From contig DDQN01000023.1 of the NCBI GenBank assembly GCA_002342685.1, forward strand, positions 79,718 through 143,717: 64,000 nucleotides of DNA. Direction: 5' to 3'. Of the stretch, positions 27,207-36,097 are shown piece by piece. Under the pieces are notes generated by a model. That model saw only the letters and a program-made list of their open reading frames with translations, made no database searches and was not told where the DNA came from. How positions within the stretch are numbered: position 1 is the stretch's first letter; each line of letters opens with the position of its first letter. Source of the DNA: Vibrio sp. UBA2441 (GTDB taxonomy: Bacteria > Pseudomonadota > Gammaproteobacteria > Enterobacterales > Vibrionaceae). The position numbers and the translations under genes are program-made.

Positions 27207-27302
27207 TAAACTTATTTACAAGGCCGTTGCTACTCTCTATAAACGGCTATACGCCACCGCAGTGCTCAGCGACGTATACAAACTGGCCGTGCGCCCTTTG
27301 AC

Positions 27303-27353
27303 TTTATCCCTGAAAGAACAAGCCAGTTCTTAAGCTTGATCCTCAGGGATAAA
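27303..27353 (-). repeat. Nested inverted repeat after the GH31 gene
   Basis: tttatccctga (27303-27313) and tcagggataaa (27343-27353) form an 11-bp arm enclosing a smaller aagaac / gttctt pair. On the minus strand this lies 10 bases past the GH31 stop and may end that transcript, though the U run is poor. Confidence 0.5.
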
Positions 27354-27363
27354 CCCGCTTTCT

Positions 27364-30018
27364 TTAGTAAATGACTTCTATCTTATTTTGTTGCGTTACG
27401 TCCAACGAATCGATTGAAACCATCAATTGATTGTTTTCATATCGCCAGTCACTGATCGGTTTGCCGTTCAGAAGCACCGCTTCAATGTTCTTGTCGGCCA
27501 TTACCCATTGCACTTCTAATGTTCGCATATGCTTTGCACCCTGATAATCTCCCGAGCTCGCTATTCGTAAACTTGCTTTTCCTTCGCTGGCCTTCGCTGT
27601 GAGTTTGGTCGCTCTCACCTCTCCATTTTGGTATGCGATGGTTTCTCCGTCATCTTCAAATAAAGTAAACTCCGATGCCGTCGGCAAGCCATATAATTTG
27701 ACTAATAAGGTGTCTGGCACCTCACTGGATACTTTGTCTGCAGCAAAACCATTGGTTGGTATTATCGCGCCTTTTCTAACATACAGCGGCAACGTATAAA
27801 CCTGCGTATCATCTATGTTGCGATACAAAGGCACGGCATCCAGTTTAAGGCCATTTTCACTACTCAGTTCTTGATTAGTGTGGAAGTCATACCAGGTACC
27901 CGCAGGTAAATAAACGTCAGTGGTCTTCTGTTCTAGCTGCGCAACCGCGACGCTTAATATGTCCTTACCCATCATTTTATGATCAGGAAGTACAGCCTCA
28001 GCATCATTTGGGTAGTTATAACTTAGGGTCGGGAATACAGGCTCACCGGTATTCGCCGCCGTATGTGCCAACGAGTAAAGGTACGGAATTAACTGGTAAC
28101 GCAACTTAAGGTTAAAGTGGTTACTAGCCATATCTCCCACTCTATCCGGCGCGGTTTCCTTACAATTACACAAATTCTCCGTATGAGGCCGTACCGGTAC
28201 ATCAAACAAAGCACTGTAAGCGAACCACTGAGTATAGGTTTCATCTAAAACTTGTTGCTTGTCCTCTCGTCTTACCCTGAGTCCACTGCGGTGAAAACCA
28301 CCGATATCCGAACCATAGTAATCGATACCAGATAACATCATGTTTTCTTGCATGCCAATATGCACTGCAAGGCTGGTTAAGTTTGAGCCGATATCAGCAG
28401 ACCACATTGAAGTACCAAACTTTTGTACTCCCGGTGCGCCTGATCGGGACATCATAAACGGACGTATTTTGGTTGCATGATCTTTATATCCCTGAAAAAT
28501 ACTTTCCAGCCACTGATAATTATATAAGTTATGTACTTCCTGATGTGATTTATCGCCAAAGTAACGTGCCTTACCGTTATACATTTCCGGTTCACCAAGA
28601 TCAGTCCAGTGACCTATTATGCCCATATCTACTAAGGGTGCCCGCTTCCACTCATGCCATTTTTTACCTGCGCTGGCATTACTCCAGTCGATCATGCCTC
28701 CTTTACCCCACCAGTGACCAATACCATTTGGATCTGTATCTATGGCTCTGCCTGTTTGCGGATCTTTCGCCAGATAACCTAACTCATCCATCACTTTGTG
28801 TGAGTCCAGACCTTCACTGATGTAAGACTCTTCAATCAGCATCATGCCGACGCCCTGCTTTTTCAGCTTGGCGATCTTAGCTTGTGGATTAGGAAAGTTC
28901 TCCTCGTCCCAGGTCAGTGAGCCCATTTGACTCATAGCATCACGATCACTCACATTGCCAAACCACTGCAAGTCCATCACGACACCATCGATGGTAAAGT
29001 CATGTTGTTTCAATGTTTGAAGTTTGTCGTCCAGCTCTTTCCAGTTATCAAACCCATATTCAGATAGCCACAAGCCGAACATTTTTCTAGGCGGCACCAA
29101 TGGATTCCCGACCATTTTCATATAAGTAGAACGAAGGTCGCTGAGCGTATCTCCTGTATAAAACAAGATATTGGCCTGACCGGAGGCGGGTTTAATCTCC
29201 CACGGAGACTGACTGAAATCCCAACTTGATGCGTATAAGTTGTCTAAATAGATCGCAAAATCTTTTTTCTTAGGATGGGATGCATAAAGAACAGGGAACT
29301 GAGTATTTCCTGTTGCTCCACCATTAAAGCCCTCCATTTTATTTCCAGAGTGACGGATCTTTCCATTCCAGCTGCCATCGATAACACCGGGCTCTGAAAA
29401 CTCTTGCCCTAATCCACTCAACCGGTAATCGTTATTCGCAACTACCTCTAAGCCATTTTTATTGTCCGGGCATATCAACGTGAGCCGCTGACCTGTCGTA
29501 TTAGACAGCTCAACACACAAGGTATTCAGCTCCATTTTTCCTTTCAGACTGCCGGTAGAAAATGCATTTGAGGTCACATCTGCTGATGCTGTTCCCTTTA
29601 GTGACTCCAGGTTAATAAACTCTGCCAAACCTGGCTCGCTGCTTTGATTCACGTCCAGATAAGACAGTTGTAGCAAGGTATCTGAATACACTTTCACCAC
29701 GAGTTTTTTTTCTTTGAGTTTGGCGTTAGCCGAAATTGAATCAAAGTTGGCGTCAACAAATGGTTCATTAAGCCTGGTTTTTAAGGCCGTTTTTAGTGCC
29801 TGCTCAGAGGAGTAAACCGTATTAAGTAACGGCCTAAGTTGTTTACGGATATTTTGCTGTGGGAATTTTTTGTTTAACCGAAACACATCTACCGCTTTGA
29901 TCTGATATCTGACACCACTGTAGTACTGAAACTGGTCGATAGCAGAAGCTGATGATGCCACGCCTGAAAAGGTAACCAAAGACAATAGTGAGAGCGAACT
30001 CAACAACATTTTTAGCAT
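27364..30018 (-). CDS. Secreted/periplasmic GH31 alpha-glucosidase
   Basis: An 884-residue glycoside hydrolase 31 enzyme with an N-terminal signal peptide (MLKMLLSSLSLLSLVTFSGV, cut near ASSASA). Order: beta-sandwich N domain, (beta/alpha)8 barrel, C-terminal beta domains. GH31 marks: FGLWLSEYGFDNWKELDDKL, GVVMDLQWFG, the nucleophile motif WTDLGEPEMY, SRSGAPGVQKFGTSMWSADI and YYGSDIGGFHRSG. The start at 30018 has GGAAG seven bases upstream. It follows the GH13 gene by 53 bases on the same strand, separated by a hairpin, so the two are probably one operon under the divergent LysR. The pair suggests outside trimming of isomalto- or other alpha-glucosides. Exact linkage specificity cannot be read. 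Confidence 0.88.
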   Translation of the reverse strand: MLKMLLSSLSLLSLVTFSGVASSASAIDQFQYYSGVRYQIKAVDVFRLNKKFPQQNIRKQLRPLLNTVYSSEQALKTALKTRLNEPFVDANFDSISANAKLKEKKLVVKVYSDTLLQLSYLDVNQSSEPGLAEFINLESLKGTASADVTSNAFSTGSLKGKMELNTLCVELSNTTGQRLTLICPDNKNGLEVVANNDYRLSGLGQEFSEPGVIDGSWNGKIRHSGNKMEGFNGGATGNTQFPVLYASHPKKKDFAIYLDNLYASSWDFSQSPWEIKPASGQANILFYTGDTLSDLRSTYMKMVGNPLVPPRKMFGLWLSEYGFDNWKELDDKLQTLKQHDFTIDGVVMDLQWFGNVSDRDAMSQMGSLTWDEENFPNPQAKIAKLKKQGVGMMLIEESYISEGLDSHKVMDELGYLAKDPQTGRAIDTDPNGIGHWWGKGGMIDWSNASAGKKWHEWKRAPLVDMGIIGHWTDLGEPEMYNGKARYFGDKSHQEVHNLYNYQWLESIFQGYKDHATKIRPFMMSRSGAPGVQKFGTSMWSADIGSNLTSLAVHIGMQENMMLSGIDYYGSDIGGFHRSGLRVRREDKQQVLDETYTQWFAYSALFDVPVRPHTENLCNCKETAPDRVGDMASNHFNLKLRYQLIPYLYSLAHTAANTGEPVFPTLSYNYPNDAEAVLPDHKMMGKDILSVAVAQLEQKTTDVYLPAGTWYDFHTNQELSSENGLKLDAVPLYRNIDDTQVYTLPLYVRKGAIIPTNGFAADKVSSEVPDTLLVKLYGLPTASEFTLFEDDGETIAYQNGEVRATKLTAKASEGKASLRIASSGDYQGAKHMRTLEVQWVMADKNIEAVLLNGKPISDWRYENNQLMVSIDSLDVTQQNKIEVIY

Positions 30019-30043
30019 ATTTTCTTCCAATTATTAGGTAATA

Positions 30044-30061
30044 AGGAGCCATAAGGCTCCT
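30044..30061 (-). terminator. Intercistronic hairpin between GH13 and GH31 genes
   Basis: A 7-bp stem aggagcc / ggctcct with an ataa loop. On the minus strand TTATTACC follows, so it may attenuate but need not stop transcription. Confidence 0.45.
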
Positions 30062-30071
30062 GTAATATCAA

Positions 30072-31709
30072 TTAGGGTAAAACTCGCACTGCAAACGCTT
30101 CATATGGCTGCAAACAGAGTTGTTCATTCAAAGAGGTATGGTCAGAGTAATTTGATATCAGCGCTTCCATCGGCTTATTGACCAGCCAGTCAGGCATATC
30201 CAGTGTCACCGTGTCTTTACTAAAGTTACTAATAACAACGATGGACTGCTCATCGTCTTTGCGCAAATAGGCAAAAACCTTATCATGATCTTCAAACAGC
30301 GGCGCGAAATCCCCATACACGATCGTTGGATACTGCTTACGTAATTTAATGAGCTTTTGATAATGATAAAATATCGAATTGTCATCATTTAAAGCCGCAT
30401 TCACATTGATGTCACGATAGTTAGGGTTAGCCTCTATCCATGGAGCAGCCTGAGTAAAACCACCATTTTCATCTTCGCTCCACTGCATCGGAGTACGTGC
30501 GTTATCTCTGCTATTTTCATGCAGAGCTTCCATCATGGCATCATGCGTGACCCCTGCTTCTGTTTTCACCTTATAGAAGTTAAGCGTCTCAATATCTTTG
30601 TACTGATCCAGAGAATCGAACTGGACATTCGTCATGCCAATTTCTTCACCCTGATAGATATATGGCGTGCCTTTTAATAAATGCAGTGTTGTCGCGAGCA
30701 TCTTTGCCGACTCAACCCGATAAACAGTATCGTCACCGTACTTGGAGACCGCTCTTGGTAAATCATGATTATTCCAGAACAGTGAGTTCCAGCCTTCATC
30801 GGCTAGCTCCATCTGCCACTTAGTTAAGACTCTTTTAAAATCAGGGAGATTAAGCGGCTGTGGCTGCCATTTGTCCCCGTTACCCCAGGTAAGGGTAATA
30901 TGTTCGAACTGAAAGACCATAGAGAGCTCATCTCTATCCGGGCTACTGTATAATTTTGCGATATCAGGGTTTGCTCCCCACGTTTCCCCAACCGTAAGAA
31001 GATCTTTGTCACCAAAGGTTTGCTTATTCATCTGTTGAAGAAGAGGATGCAGCCGCTCACCATTTCCGGTAATGCCTTTATCAATCTCTTTACCAATAAG
31101 GTCGATAACATCCAGACGGAACCCACCAATGCCCAGGTCAATCCACCAGTTCATCATCTTATGCACTTCTTGCTGAACCTTAGGATTTTCCCAATTAAGA
31201 TCCGGCTGGCGTTTCGAGAAGAGATGGAAGAAATATTGGTTGGTCGTGTCATCCCACTCCCAGGCAGAGCCTCCAAATATCGAATCAATATCACTAGGGC
31301 AACTACCATCAGGCTTAGCATCACGCCAGATGTAATAATCCCGATAAGGATTGTCTTTGGATTTCTTCGCTTCAATAAACCATGGGTGCTCATCAGAGGT
31401 ATGGTTAACCACCAAGTCCATCACAATCTTGATACCCATTTGCTTGGCTTTCTGAAGCAAGGATTTCATGTCCTCTAACGAACCAAACTCCGCGGCAATA
31501 TCCTGATAATCGGAGATATCATAACCATTATCATCCATTGGCGACCGATAGACCGGAGATAACCAGATAACATTGACACCAAGGTCGTTTAGATAATCGA
31601 GCTTGCTGATAATACCGGGAATATCGCCAATTCCATCGCCGTTCGAGTCACAAAAGCTACGCGGGTAGATCTGATATACCACCGCATCATGCCACCATTT
31701 TTTATCCAC
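30072..31709 (-). CDS. GH13 oligo-1,6-glucosidase-type alpha-glucosidase
   Basis: A 545-residue cytoplasmic GH13 enzyme without signal peptide. Motifs: VVYQIYPRSFCDSNGDGIGD, MDLVVNHTSDEHPWF (region I), GIGGFRLDVIDLIGK (region II, nucleophile Asp), TVGETWG (acid/base Glu) and WNNHDLPRAVSKYG (region IV). The residue after the nucleophile is valine, which in this subfamily goes with alpha-1,6 specificity (threonine marks alpha-1,4), so an isomaltose, isomaltotriose or dextran-oligomer hydrolase is likely; trehalose-6-phosphate hydrolase is the main alternative. First gene of the pair with GH31; no transporter or PTS gene is adjacent. Confidence 0.87.
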   Translation of the reverse strand: MDKKWWHDAVVYQIYPRSFCDSNGDGIGDIPGIISKLDYLNDLGVNVIWLSPVYRSPMDDNGYDISDYQDIAAEFGSLEDMKSLLQKAKQMGIKIVMDLVVNHTSDEHPWFIEAKKSKDNPYRDYYIWRDAKPDGSCPSDIDSIFGGSAWEWDDTTNQYFFHLFSKRQPDLNWENPKVQQEVHKMMNWWIDLGIGGFRLDVIDLIGKEIDKGITGNGERLHPLLQQMNKQTFGDKDLLTVGETWGANPDIAKLYSSPDRDELSMVFQFEHITLTWGNGDKWQPQPLNLPDFKRVLTKWQMELADEGWNSLFWNNHDLPRAVSKYGDDTVYRVESAKMLATTLHLLKGTPYIYQGEEIGMTNVQFDSLDQYKDIETLNFYKVKTEAGVTHDAMMEALHENSRDNARTPMQWSEDENGGFTQAAPWIEANPNYRDINVNAALNDDNSIFYHYQKLIKLRKQYPTIVYGDFAPLFEDHDKVFAYLRKDDEQSIVVISNFSKDTVTLDMPDWLVNKPMEALISNYSDHTSLNEQLCLQPYEAFAVRVLP

Positions 31710-31853
31710 TTTTTAATTCCTATTAATCTCACTAATTAAGCAAAAATATAGCCTGCTTAAAACGCCAAAAGAAATAGAGAGAGCACATAAAGCTATAGCT
31801 TTTTTCTATACCATTGCGGATAATGTCACCCTTACCTTATCGCTGAGATTCGA

Positions 31854-32771
31854 ATGGACAAAAATTACCGTTACTTCCTGATGATTGCTCAATCAGGAAG
31901 CTTTAAAAAAGCGTCTGAGCGACTTTTTATCAGCCAGCCTTCCCTAACCGTTGCCATAAAAAAACTCGAAAATGATATTGGTGTCACACTATTTCACCGA
32001 CATGCTAAAGGCGTAGAGTTAACGGACTACGGCATTTTGCTAAAAGAACATGTGCTCCAACAACAAGACAAGCATTTTCAGTTAATTCATCAGATTGAAG
32101 ATATGAAGCAAAGGGTGCACGGAAAAATAAAATTAGGGACAGGAGAAGCGTGGTGGGAGCTACTGGTCAAACAGATAGTATCCCAATATCAAACCAATCA
32201 ACCCGGTAGTTCCTTCCATTTAGAGTTTGGTAATAATCAGGCCTTGGTACATCACTTGGTCCAAAACGAATTAGATTTGGTTATTGGTCATGAAATTATT
32301 GGGCTATCTGAAGATGTCAGAGTCTCTTTTTGCCCACTATTTCAAGAAAACGAAGCCATTTATGTAAAAGCAAATCACCCATTGTTGGGCGATGAGCACT
32401 ATGCAGACCAATTAACCCAATACCCACTCATCCGGGTCACGCCAACTCACTCTCGCCACCTGGCGGTTCTGGCAGCAGAAAATGCACGACAGAGCATTAT
32501 TTATGAACAGGACCGAATACTGGATAGAGTTTGTTACGATATCGATTCATTAGCAGCAAGTATAGATATGTTAAATATGACAGAAGCTATCATGCCCTAT
32601 ACCGATAAAATGCAGCATTGGTTGAACCAGAAAGGAATAGAAACGCTCGCCATCAACAAGAAGCAGGTAGGTAACGTAGGCGTTTATACCAAGTATGGTG
32701 TGAAAAACGAAAAAGTCGCCCTGTTTATTGAACTGCTGCAACAAGCCGTACAGCAATGGCAGAGCGACTGA
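31854..32771 (+). CDS. LysR-family regulator, divergent from GH13-GH31
   Basis: A 305-residue LysR-type regulator. The HTH is N-terminal (residues ~1-60: YFLMIAQSGSFKKASERL, FISQPSLTVAIKKLENDIGV); the effector domain follows from ~90 with IKLGTGEAWWELLVKQIV and FGNNQALVHHLVQNELDLVI. Divergent by 144 bases from the GH13-GH31 genes, the typical arrangement of a LysR regulator with its target. The effector is probably a derivative of the sugar handled by those enzymes; that is inferred from position only. Confidence 0.88.
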   Translation: MDKNYRYFLMIAQSGSFKKASERLFISQPSLTVAIKKLENDIGVTLFHRHAKGVELTDYGILLKEHVLQQQDKHFQLIHQIEDMKQRVHGKIKLGTGEAWWELLVKQIVSQYQTNQPGSSFHLEFGNNQALVHHLVQNELDLVIGHEIIGLSEDVRVSFCPLFQENEAIYVKANHPLLGDEHYADQLTQYPLIRVTPTHSRHLAVLAAENARQSIIYEQDRILDRVCYDIDSLAASIDMLNMTEAIMPYTDKMQHWLNQKGIETLAINKKQVGNVGVYTKYGVKNEKVALFIELLQQAVQQWQSD

Positions 32772-32973
32772 TAGATCACAACTAAATTGTACAGTCTACT
32801 TGGTGATCACACTGTTCGTCGCGTTCAGTCTAACTCGTTTAGTTTCTATTCAGCTAATCATGGCTTTATTGTTAGCCTTCTTGTAGGTGACAATTAAACA
32901 ATTAAAGGTGGTTTTGATATCAAGTAAATCACCTACGAAATATCGCTTAAAAATCTCTCTATGGTAAACAAAA

Positions 32974-34515
32974 TTAGGCTTCCATTGCATCAAGTACAAA
33001 TTTTGCAAAAGGTGTGATGTTACCGTTTACTGAGGCATCTTCTAGAGCAGCAAGATAAGCTGATCGAGTTTCATGCCTGATTACCGTCCAAGAGTAACCC
33101 CCTAGTACCAATAGGTAATTCATTAAAAAGCGCGCGGTTCTACCATTCCCATCGGGGAACGGGTGTATGTACCCCACGAATAAGTGCCCCAAAACTGCCT
33201 TAACTGCGTAATTTTCTTCTTTAGCAATTAATCCTTTGAGTGCATCAATGCAATCCATAAGCTGTTCTGACGCCGGTGGAACGTGCATAGAAGTCTTTAT
33301 GTACACTGGGCCTTTTCGATATCCTGCTAAGTCAGCTTCATCAATGATCCCCGCTGTAACGCAAGGTGTAAATAGAGCGTTGTACCACTCATTAATGCCG
33401 ACACCAACAAAGTATTCTAAGTCAGGGGCTTCACCATCCTGATAGGTTTCCTCTAGGAGTGATTTTACTTTGTTGAATGCATCATAGTAGCCACGCGCTG
33501 CCAATGCGTCTTTTTGCTCTCTGTCTGCTGCAATCGTATCAGGAGACCAGTTGCCATTTGATACTTTTTCGATAAGTTCCGGGGTGACTTTGTACCCCTC
33601 AATAGACAAGGAGTGGTAGGCATCATTTACGTAGATTTCTTCCATCATGCTGAGGGTATCTTCTACCCCAACCTCAAAGAAGTTTCTTTCAGCGCCCTTG
33701 GGTGCAAGGACTTCCACAACAGCATCCCTCATGCTTGCCCACATAGCTCGGACTCGCTTAGCGGATGGAGCTTGATTGCGGTTGCCTCCAAGGACAATTG
33801 GCGCTTCCTCAAATGGATTTTTTGAGGCTACATTGTCAAAACCTGCGCTGTTCATAACATTTTGTAGAGTTCGGCTTTCTGTTCTCATTCCTAATGCTTT
33901 GTAGGCACCAACAAGCCGAGCTCCTGAACTTGCGTTCTTAGTGTGCATTAATGCCTTTTGCACTTCGTTAACATCAGAACGCTCTAACGCAATTTGCATA
34001 CACAGTGGATTACTAGTGAAAATACGCTGCGTTGTTTCCATAAGGCTACTTTCGAGCGAGTGCCCCCAGACGAGATCATTTAGCTTGATACGGGAGTAAG
34101 GCGTTTTCTTAGATCCCATAATTAAAAGGTTTATGCCATTTGGTAGGTCAATCTTGCGAGGGCTTGATTCTGGGGCATAGGCAATAATCTGCTTCGGTAG
34201 TGTGTTGCTTTCTGTCAAAATGTCCAGCGATAACTCTGGGGAAAGCCAATAGTCCGATCCGAGTTTGTTCTCAATGTACTGCCCAATAAAAGCCCACACA
34301 GACTCATACCACAAAGCCGACTCACCCGCCTTTTGAGTTAGTAAGTCAGCGTCAAGTAAGTACCAGCCTTTGATAATTTGCTTTAGGTATCCCTCTTGAA
34401 TAAGCAAAGTTCGATTGGTTTTACTTAGGTTTTTTGAGTGTACAATGTTATCAACATCCGCATTATGAGCTTCTAGCAATGCTTCTGCCAACTTCTCTTT
34501 TTTAGTTTTAGCCAT
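32974..34515 (-). CDS. Fic-family AMP transferase with AbiEi-like N-terminal half
   Basis: A 513-residue protein. Residues ~1-60 look like the winged-helix of AbiEi antitoxins (NLSKTNRTLLIQEGYLKQI, IKGWYLLDAD) and ~75-175 like the AbiEi C-terminal part (DYWLSPELSLDIL, NGINLLIMGSKKTPYSRI, VWGHSLESSLMETTQRIF). From ~250 it is Fic: the inhibitory-helix motif (S/T)xxxE(G/N) appears as SLSIEG near 302, placing it in the class with an N-terminal inhibitory helix, and the complete active site HPFPDGNGRTARF is near 451. So an intact, self-restrained nucleotidyl transferase is predicted. Start ATG 34515 is preferred to a TTG six bases upstream. A TATAAT box is at 34549-34554, just downstream of a 23-bp repeat array. 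It is isolated and probably acquired. Confidence 0.88.
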   Translation of the reverse strand: MAKTKKEKLAEALLEAHNADVDNIVHSKNLSKTNRTLLIQEGYLKQIIKGWYLLDADLLTQKAGESALWYESVWAFIGQYIENKLGSDYWLSPELSLDILTESNTLPKQIIAYAPESSPRKIDLPNGINLLIMGSKKTPYSRIKLNDLVWGHSLESSLMETTQRIFTSNPLCMQIALERSDVNEVQKALMHTKNASSGARLVGAYKALGMRTESRTLQNVMNSAGFDNVASKNPFEEAPIVLGGNRNQAPSAKRVRAMWASMRDAVVEVLAPKGAERNFFEVGVEDTLSMMEEIYVNDAYHSLSIEGYKVTPELIEKVSNGNWSPDTIAADREQKDALAARGYYDAFNKVKSLLEETYQDGEAPDLEYFVGVGINEWYNALFTPCVTAGIIDEADLAGYRKGPVYIKTSMHVPPASEQLMDCIDALKGLIAKEENYAVKAVLGHLFVGYIHPFPDGNGRTARFLMNYLLVLGGYSWTVIRHETRSAYLAALEDASVNGNITPFAKFVLDAMEA

Positions 34516-34548
34516 GACCAAATGCCCGTTATATCATGTGGTTATCAA

Positions 34549-34554
34549 ATTATA
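34549..34554 (-). promoter_or_regulatory. Candidate -10 box of the fic gene
   Basis: A perfect TATAAT on the minus strand, 34 bases from the ATG; the -35 at the usual distance is poor (TTAGGC), as in activator-dependent promoters. The tandem array begins about 28 bases further upstream. Confidence 0.5.
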
Positions 34555-34581
34555 CTACACCCCACCAAAATGCCTAAACAA

Positions 34582-34763
34582 TTTAGCATTTACGGACTTG
34601 ATAGTTTAGCAAACACGGTTGTGGGTTTAGCGTTTGCGAATTTGTTAATTTAGCATTTACGGGTCTAATAGCTTAGTGATTAAGGACAAAAGAGTTTGGT
34701 ATTTGTGCATTGGAGGGTTTAGTGAATACGGATTTGAAGCTATGGATTTTAGAGAAATGCACA
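34582..34763. repeat. Degenerate 23-bp direct repeat array upstream of fic
   Basis: Eight head-to-tail units begin at 34582, 34605, 34626, 34649, 34672, 34695, 34718 and 34741; all steps are 23 bases except one of 21. Consensus begins TTTAGCATTTACGGATTTGA; units 1, 3 and 4 are closest and the last is weak. There are no unrelated spacers, so this is not CRISPR. The array covers -40 to -220 of the predicted fic start and is the main content of the gene-free gap 34522-35109. The remainder (34764-35109) is the leader region of the cold-shock gene. Confidence 0.8.
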
Positions 34764-35109
34764 TTAACAGGTTATGAATGAGTTTCAATTTTGGCAAGAA
34801 GGGGGACACTCAAAGACTGCTCGCAATCACCGACTTAATATAAGTTGTACGTCTTAGAAATTTTTGGTGATAAAAGTCAAAAATAAATTCAAATAATTCT
34901 TTACATTTAGTTAGGAAAGAACAATAATCGCCTTGCTCTGTTGTTCAGAGTTATTAAATGAAACATCAGTTGTAAAAGTAAAACCCTCAGAATTCCTTCA
35001 TTGTTATCCTCAGTGTTTCCCTTAGCTTCATAGATACATTAAATAATTCAAGCTTCTAGCGCATCGCATTTTCAGCGATTAATTTTTATTATTATATAAG
35101 GGACACTAC

Positions 35110-35322
35110 ATGTCTAACAAAACAACTGGTTCTGTAAAATGGTTTAACGAAGCTAAAGGTTTCGGTTTTCTTACTCAAGATAATGGCGGTGCTGATGTAT
35201 TCGTTCATTTCCGTGCTATCGCTTCTGAAGGGTTCAAAACTCTAGCTGAAGGCCAAAAAGTGTCTTTTGAATTAGAGCAAGGCCAGAAAGGCCCTCAGGC
35301 TGCAAACGTAGTAGCCATATAA
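35110..35322 (+). CDS. Cold-shock protein, CspA family
   Basis: A 70-residue single cold-shock domain that binds single-stranded RNA/DNA as a chaperone. It has both RNA-binding motifs, KGFGFL (RNP1) and VFVHF (RNP2), and the usual start TGSVKWFNEAKGFGFL. GGGACACTAC precedes the ATG. The long A+T-rich region upstream (34860-35109) is consistent with the extended untranslated leader of cold-shock genes, but I cannot mark a cold box. Which csp paralog it is cannot be told. Confidence 0.95.
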   Translation: MSNKTTGSVKWFNEAKGFGFLTQDNGGADVFVHFRAIASEGFKTLAEGQKVSFELEQGQKGPQAANVVAI

Positions 35323-35556
35323 GATTAAGTTGGCGCAGGCGATAAATTTCAGCTTGCGTCACTCCCCCTTTATCTCAACATATTATTTATAAAACTTATC
35401 GAAAATATCCAACATTTCCTAATACCTCCTCTGTATTTGTCGTTACGTTACTGATTAACTTCGTTCCATTATAAATAAAGACACACATAATTTTATTGAA
35501 AACTAATTTAAATATTATTTAAGTTCTATATCTAATAAAATAACGAAGGATAATTT

Positions 35557-35643
35557 ATGTCACGCTCAATCGGCCGTCAACGTTTTTGGTTTCAAAAAAA
35601 ACATCAAAAAACAAACACAAATAAAAATAAAAAAATTATATAA
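35557..35643 (+). CDS. 28-residue very basic small protein, unknown
   Basis: A short ORF (MSRSIGRQRFWFQKKHQKTN plus an Asn/Lys-rich tail) with a good GAAGGA ribosome site seven bases before the ATG, lying 234 bases past the cold-shock gene. Over a third of the residues are Lys or Arg. It is followed within 20 bases by a 12-bp hairpin (35661-35704), which gives it the look of a complete small transcription unit. I do not recognise it. Chance occurrence in A-rich DNA is possible for the tail, less so for the first 15 codons with the ribosome site. Confidence 0.4.
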   Translation: MSRSIGRQRFWFQKKHQKTNTNKNKKII

Positions 35644-35660
35644 ATTACATTTATTAAAAG

Positions 35661-35704
35661 GCAGCCTATTTTGGGATTTCATACCATTGAGAAAAATAGG
35701 TTGC
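35661..35704 (+). terminator. Long hairpin after the small basic ORF
   Basis: gcagcctatttt (35661-35672) pairs with aaaataggttgc (35693-35704), 12 bp with one G-U, loop 20 bases. No clean U run. The rest of the gap to 36097 shows no coding signal. Confidence 0.4.
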
Positions 35705-36097
35705 TGACAAACTTTAGGAAAAAACCTTGTTGCGAACTTAATATTACAGAGTGAACAAGGATAACCTCAGCGACGAAAAAACCTTCCAATCGCCTACAAA
35801 GTCATGGCCAATTTTACTCAGCTATTACACTTCTGGCTCGGGTCATAATCGGTTCCAACAGTCCTCATAGTGACATTAAACGAAAGTAATGCTGAAAAGC
35901 TCTTTCATCTTTCAAAATAGGGCTCCGAGTGCGCTAGAAACTTCCTCATTTTAGCAATTGGATCTAAATCAGCCCAATATTTCTACCTGGCAACTTAAAA
36001 GGGGAAGAAAAACCTTTGAAAATACGCTCTATTTTATTTCCTTTTTTTGGTTAGCATTAGTCCTATATTAGTCAATAGTGATCAGACAGAGGTTCCC

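Noticed and set aside
26500..27360. Integron cassette with attC sites around the toxin-antitoxin remnant
   Set aside because: Inverted repeats are present but the required RYYYAAC and GTTRRRY core sites are not, and there is only one such unit.
31020..31478. 152-codon open frame on the plus strand
   Set aside because: It lies wholly opposite the well-supported GH13 gene and has no ribosome site or family resemblance.
34582..34763. Possible CRISPR array
   Set aside because: Units are adjacent and diverged with no unique spacers and no cas genes nearby, so it is a tandem repeat.
34522..34763. Plasmid-type replication origin (iterons)
   Set aside because: No replication initiator gene, DnaA box cluster or A+T-rich unwinding module adjoins the repeats; promoter-linked operator is simpler.
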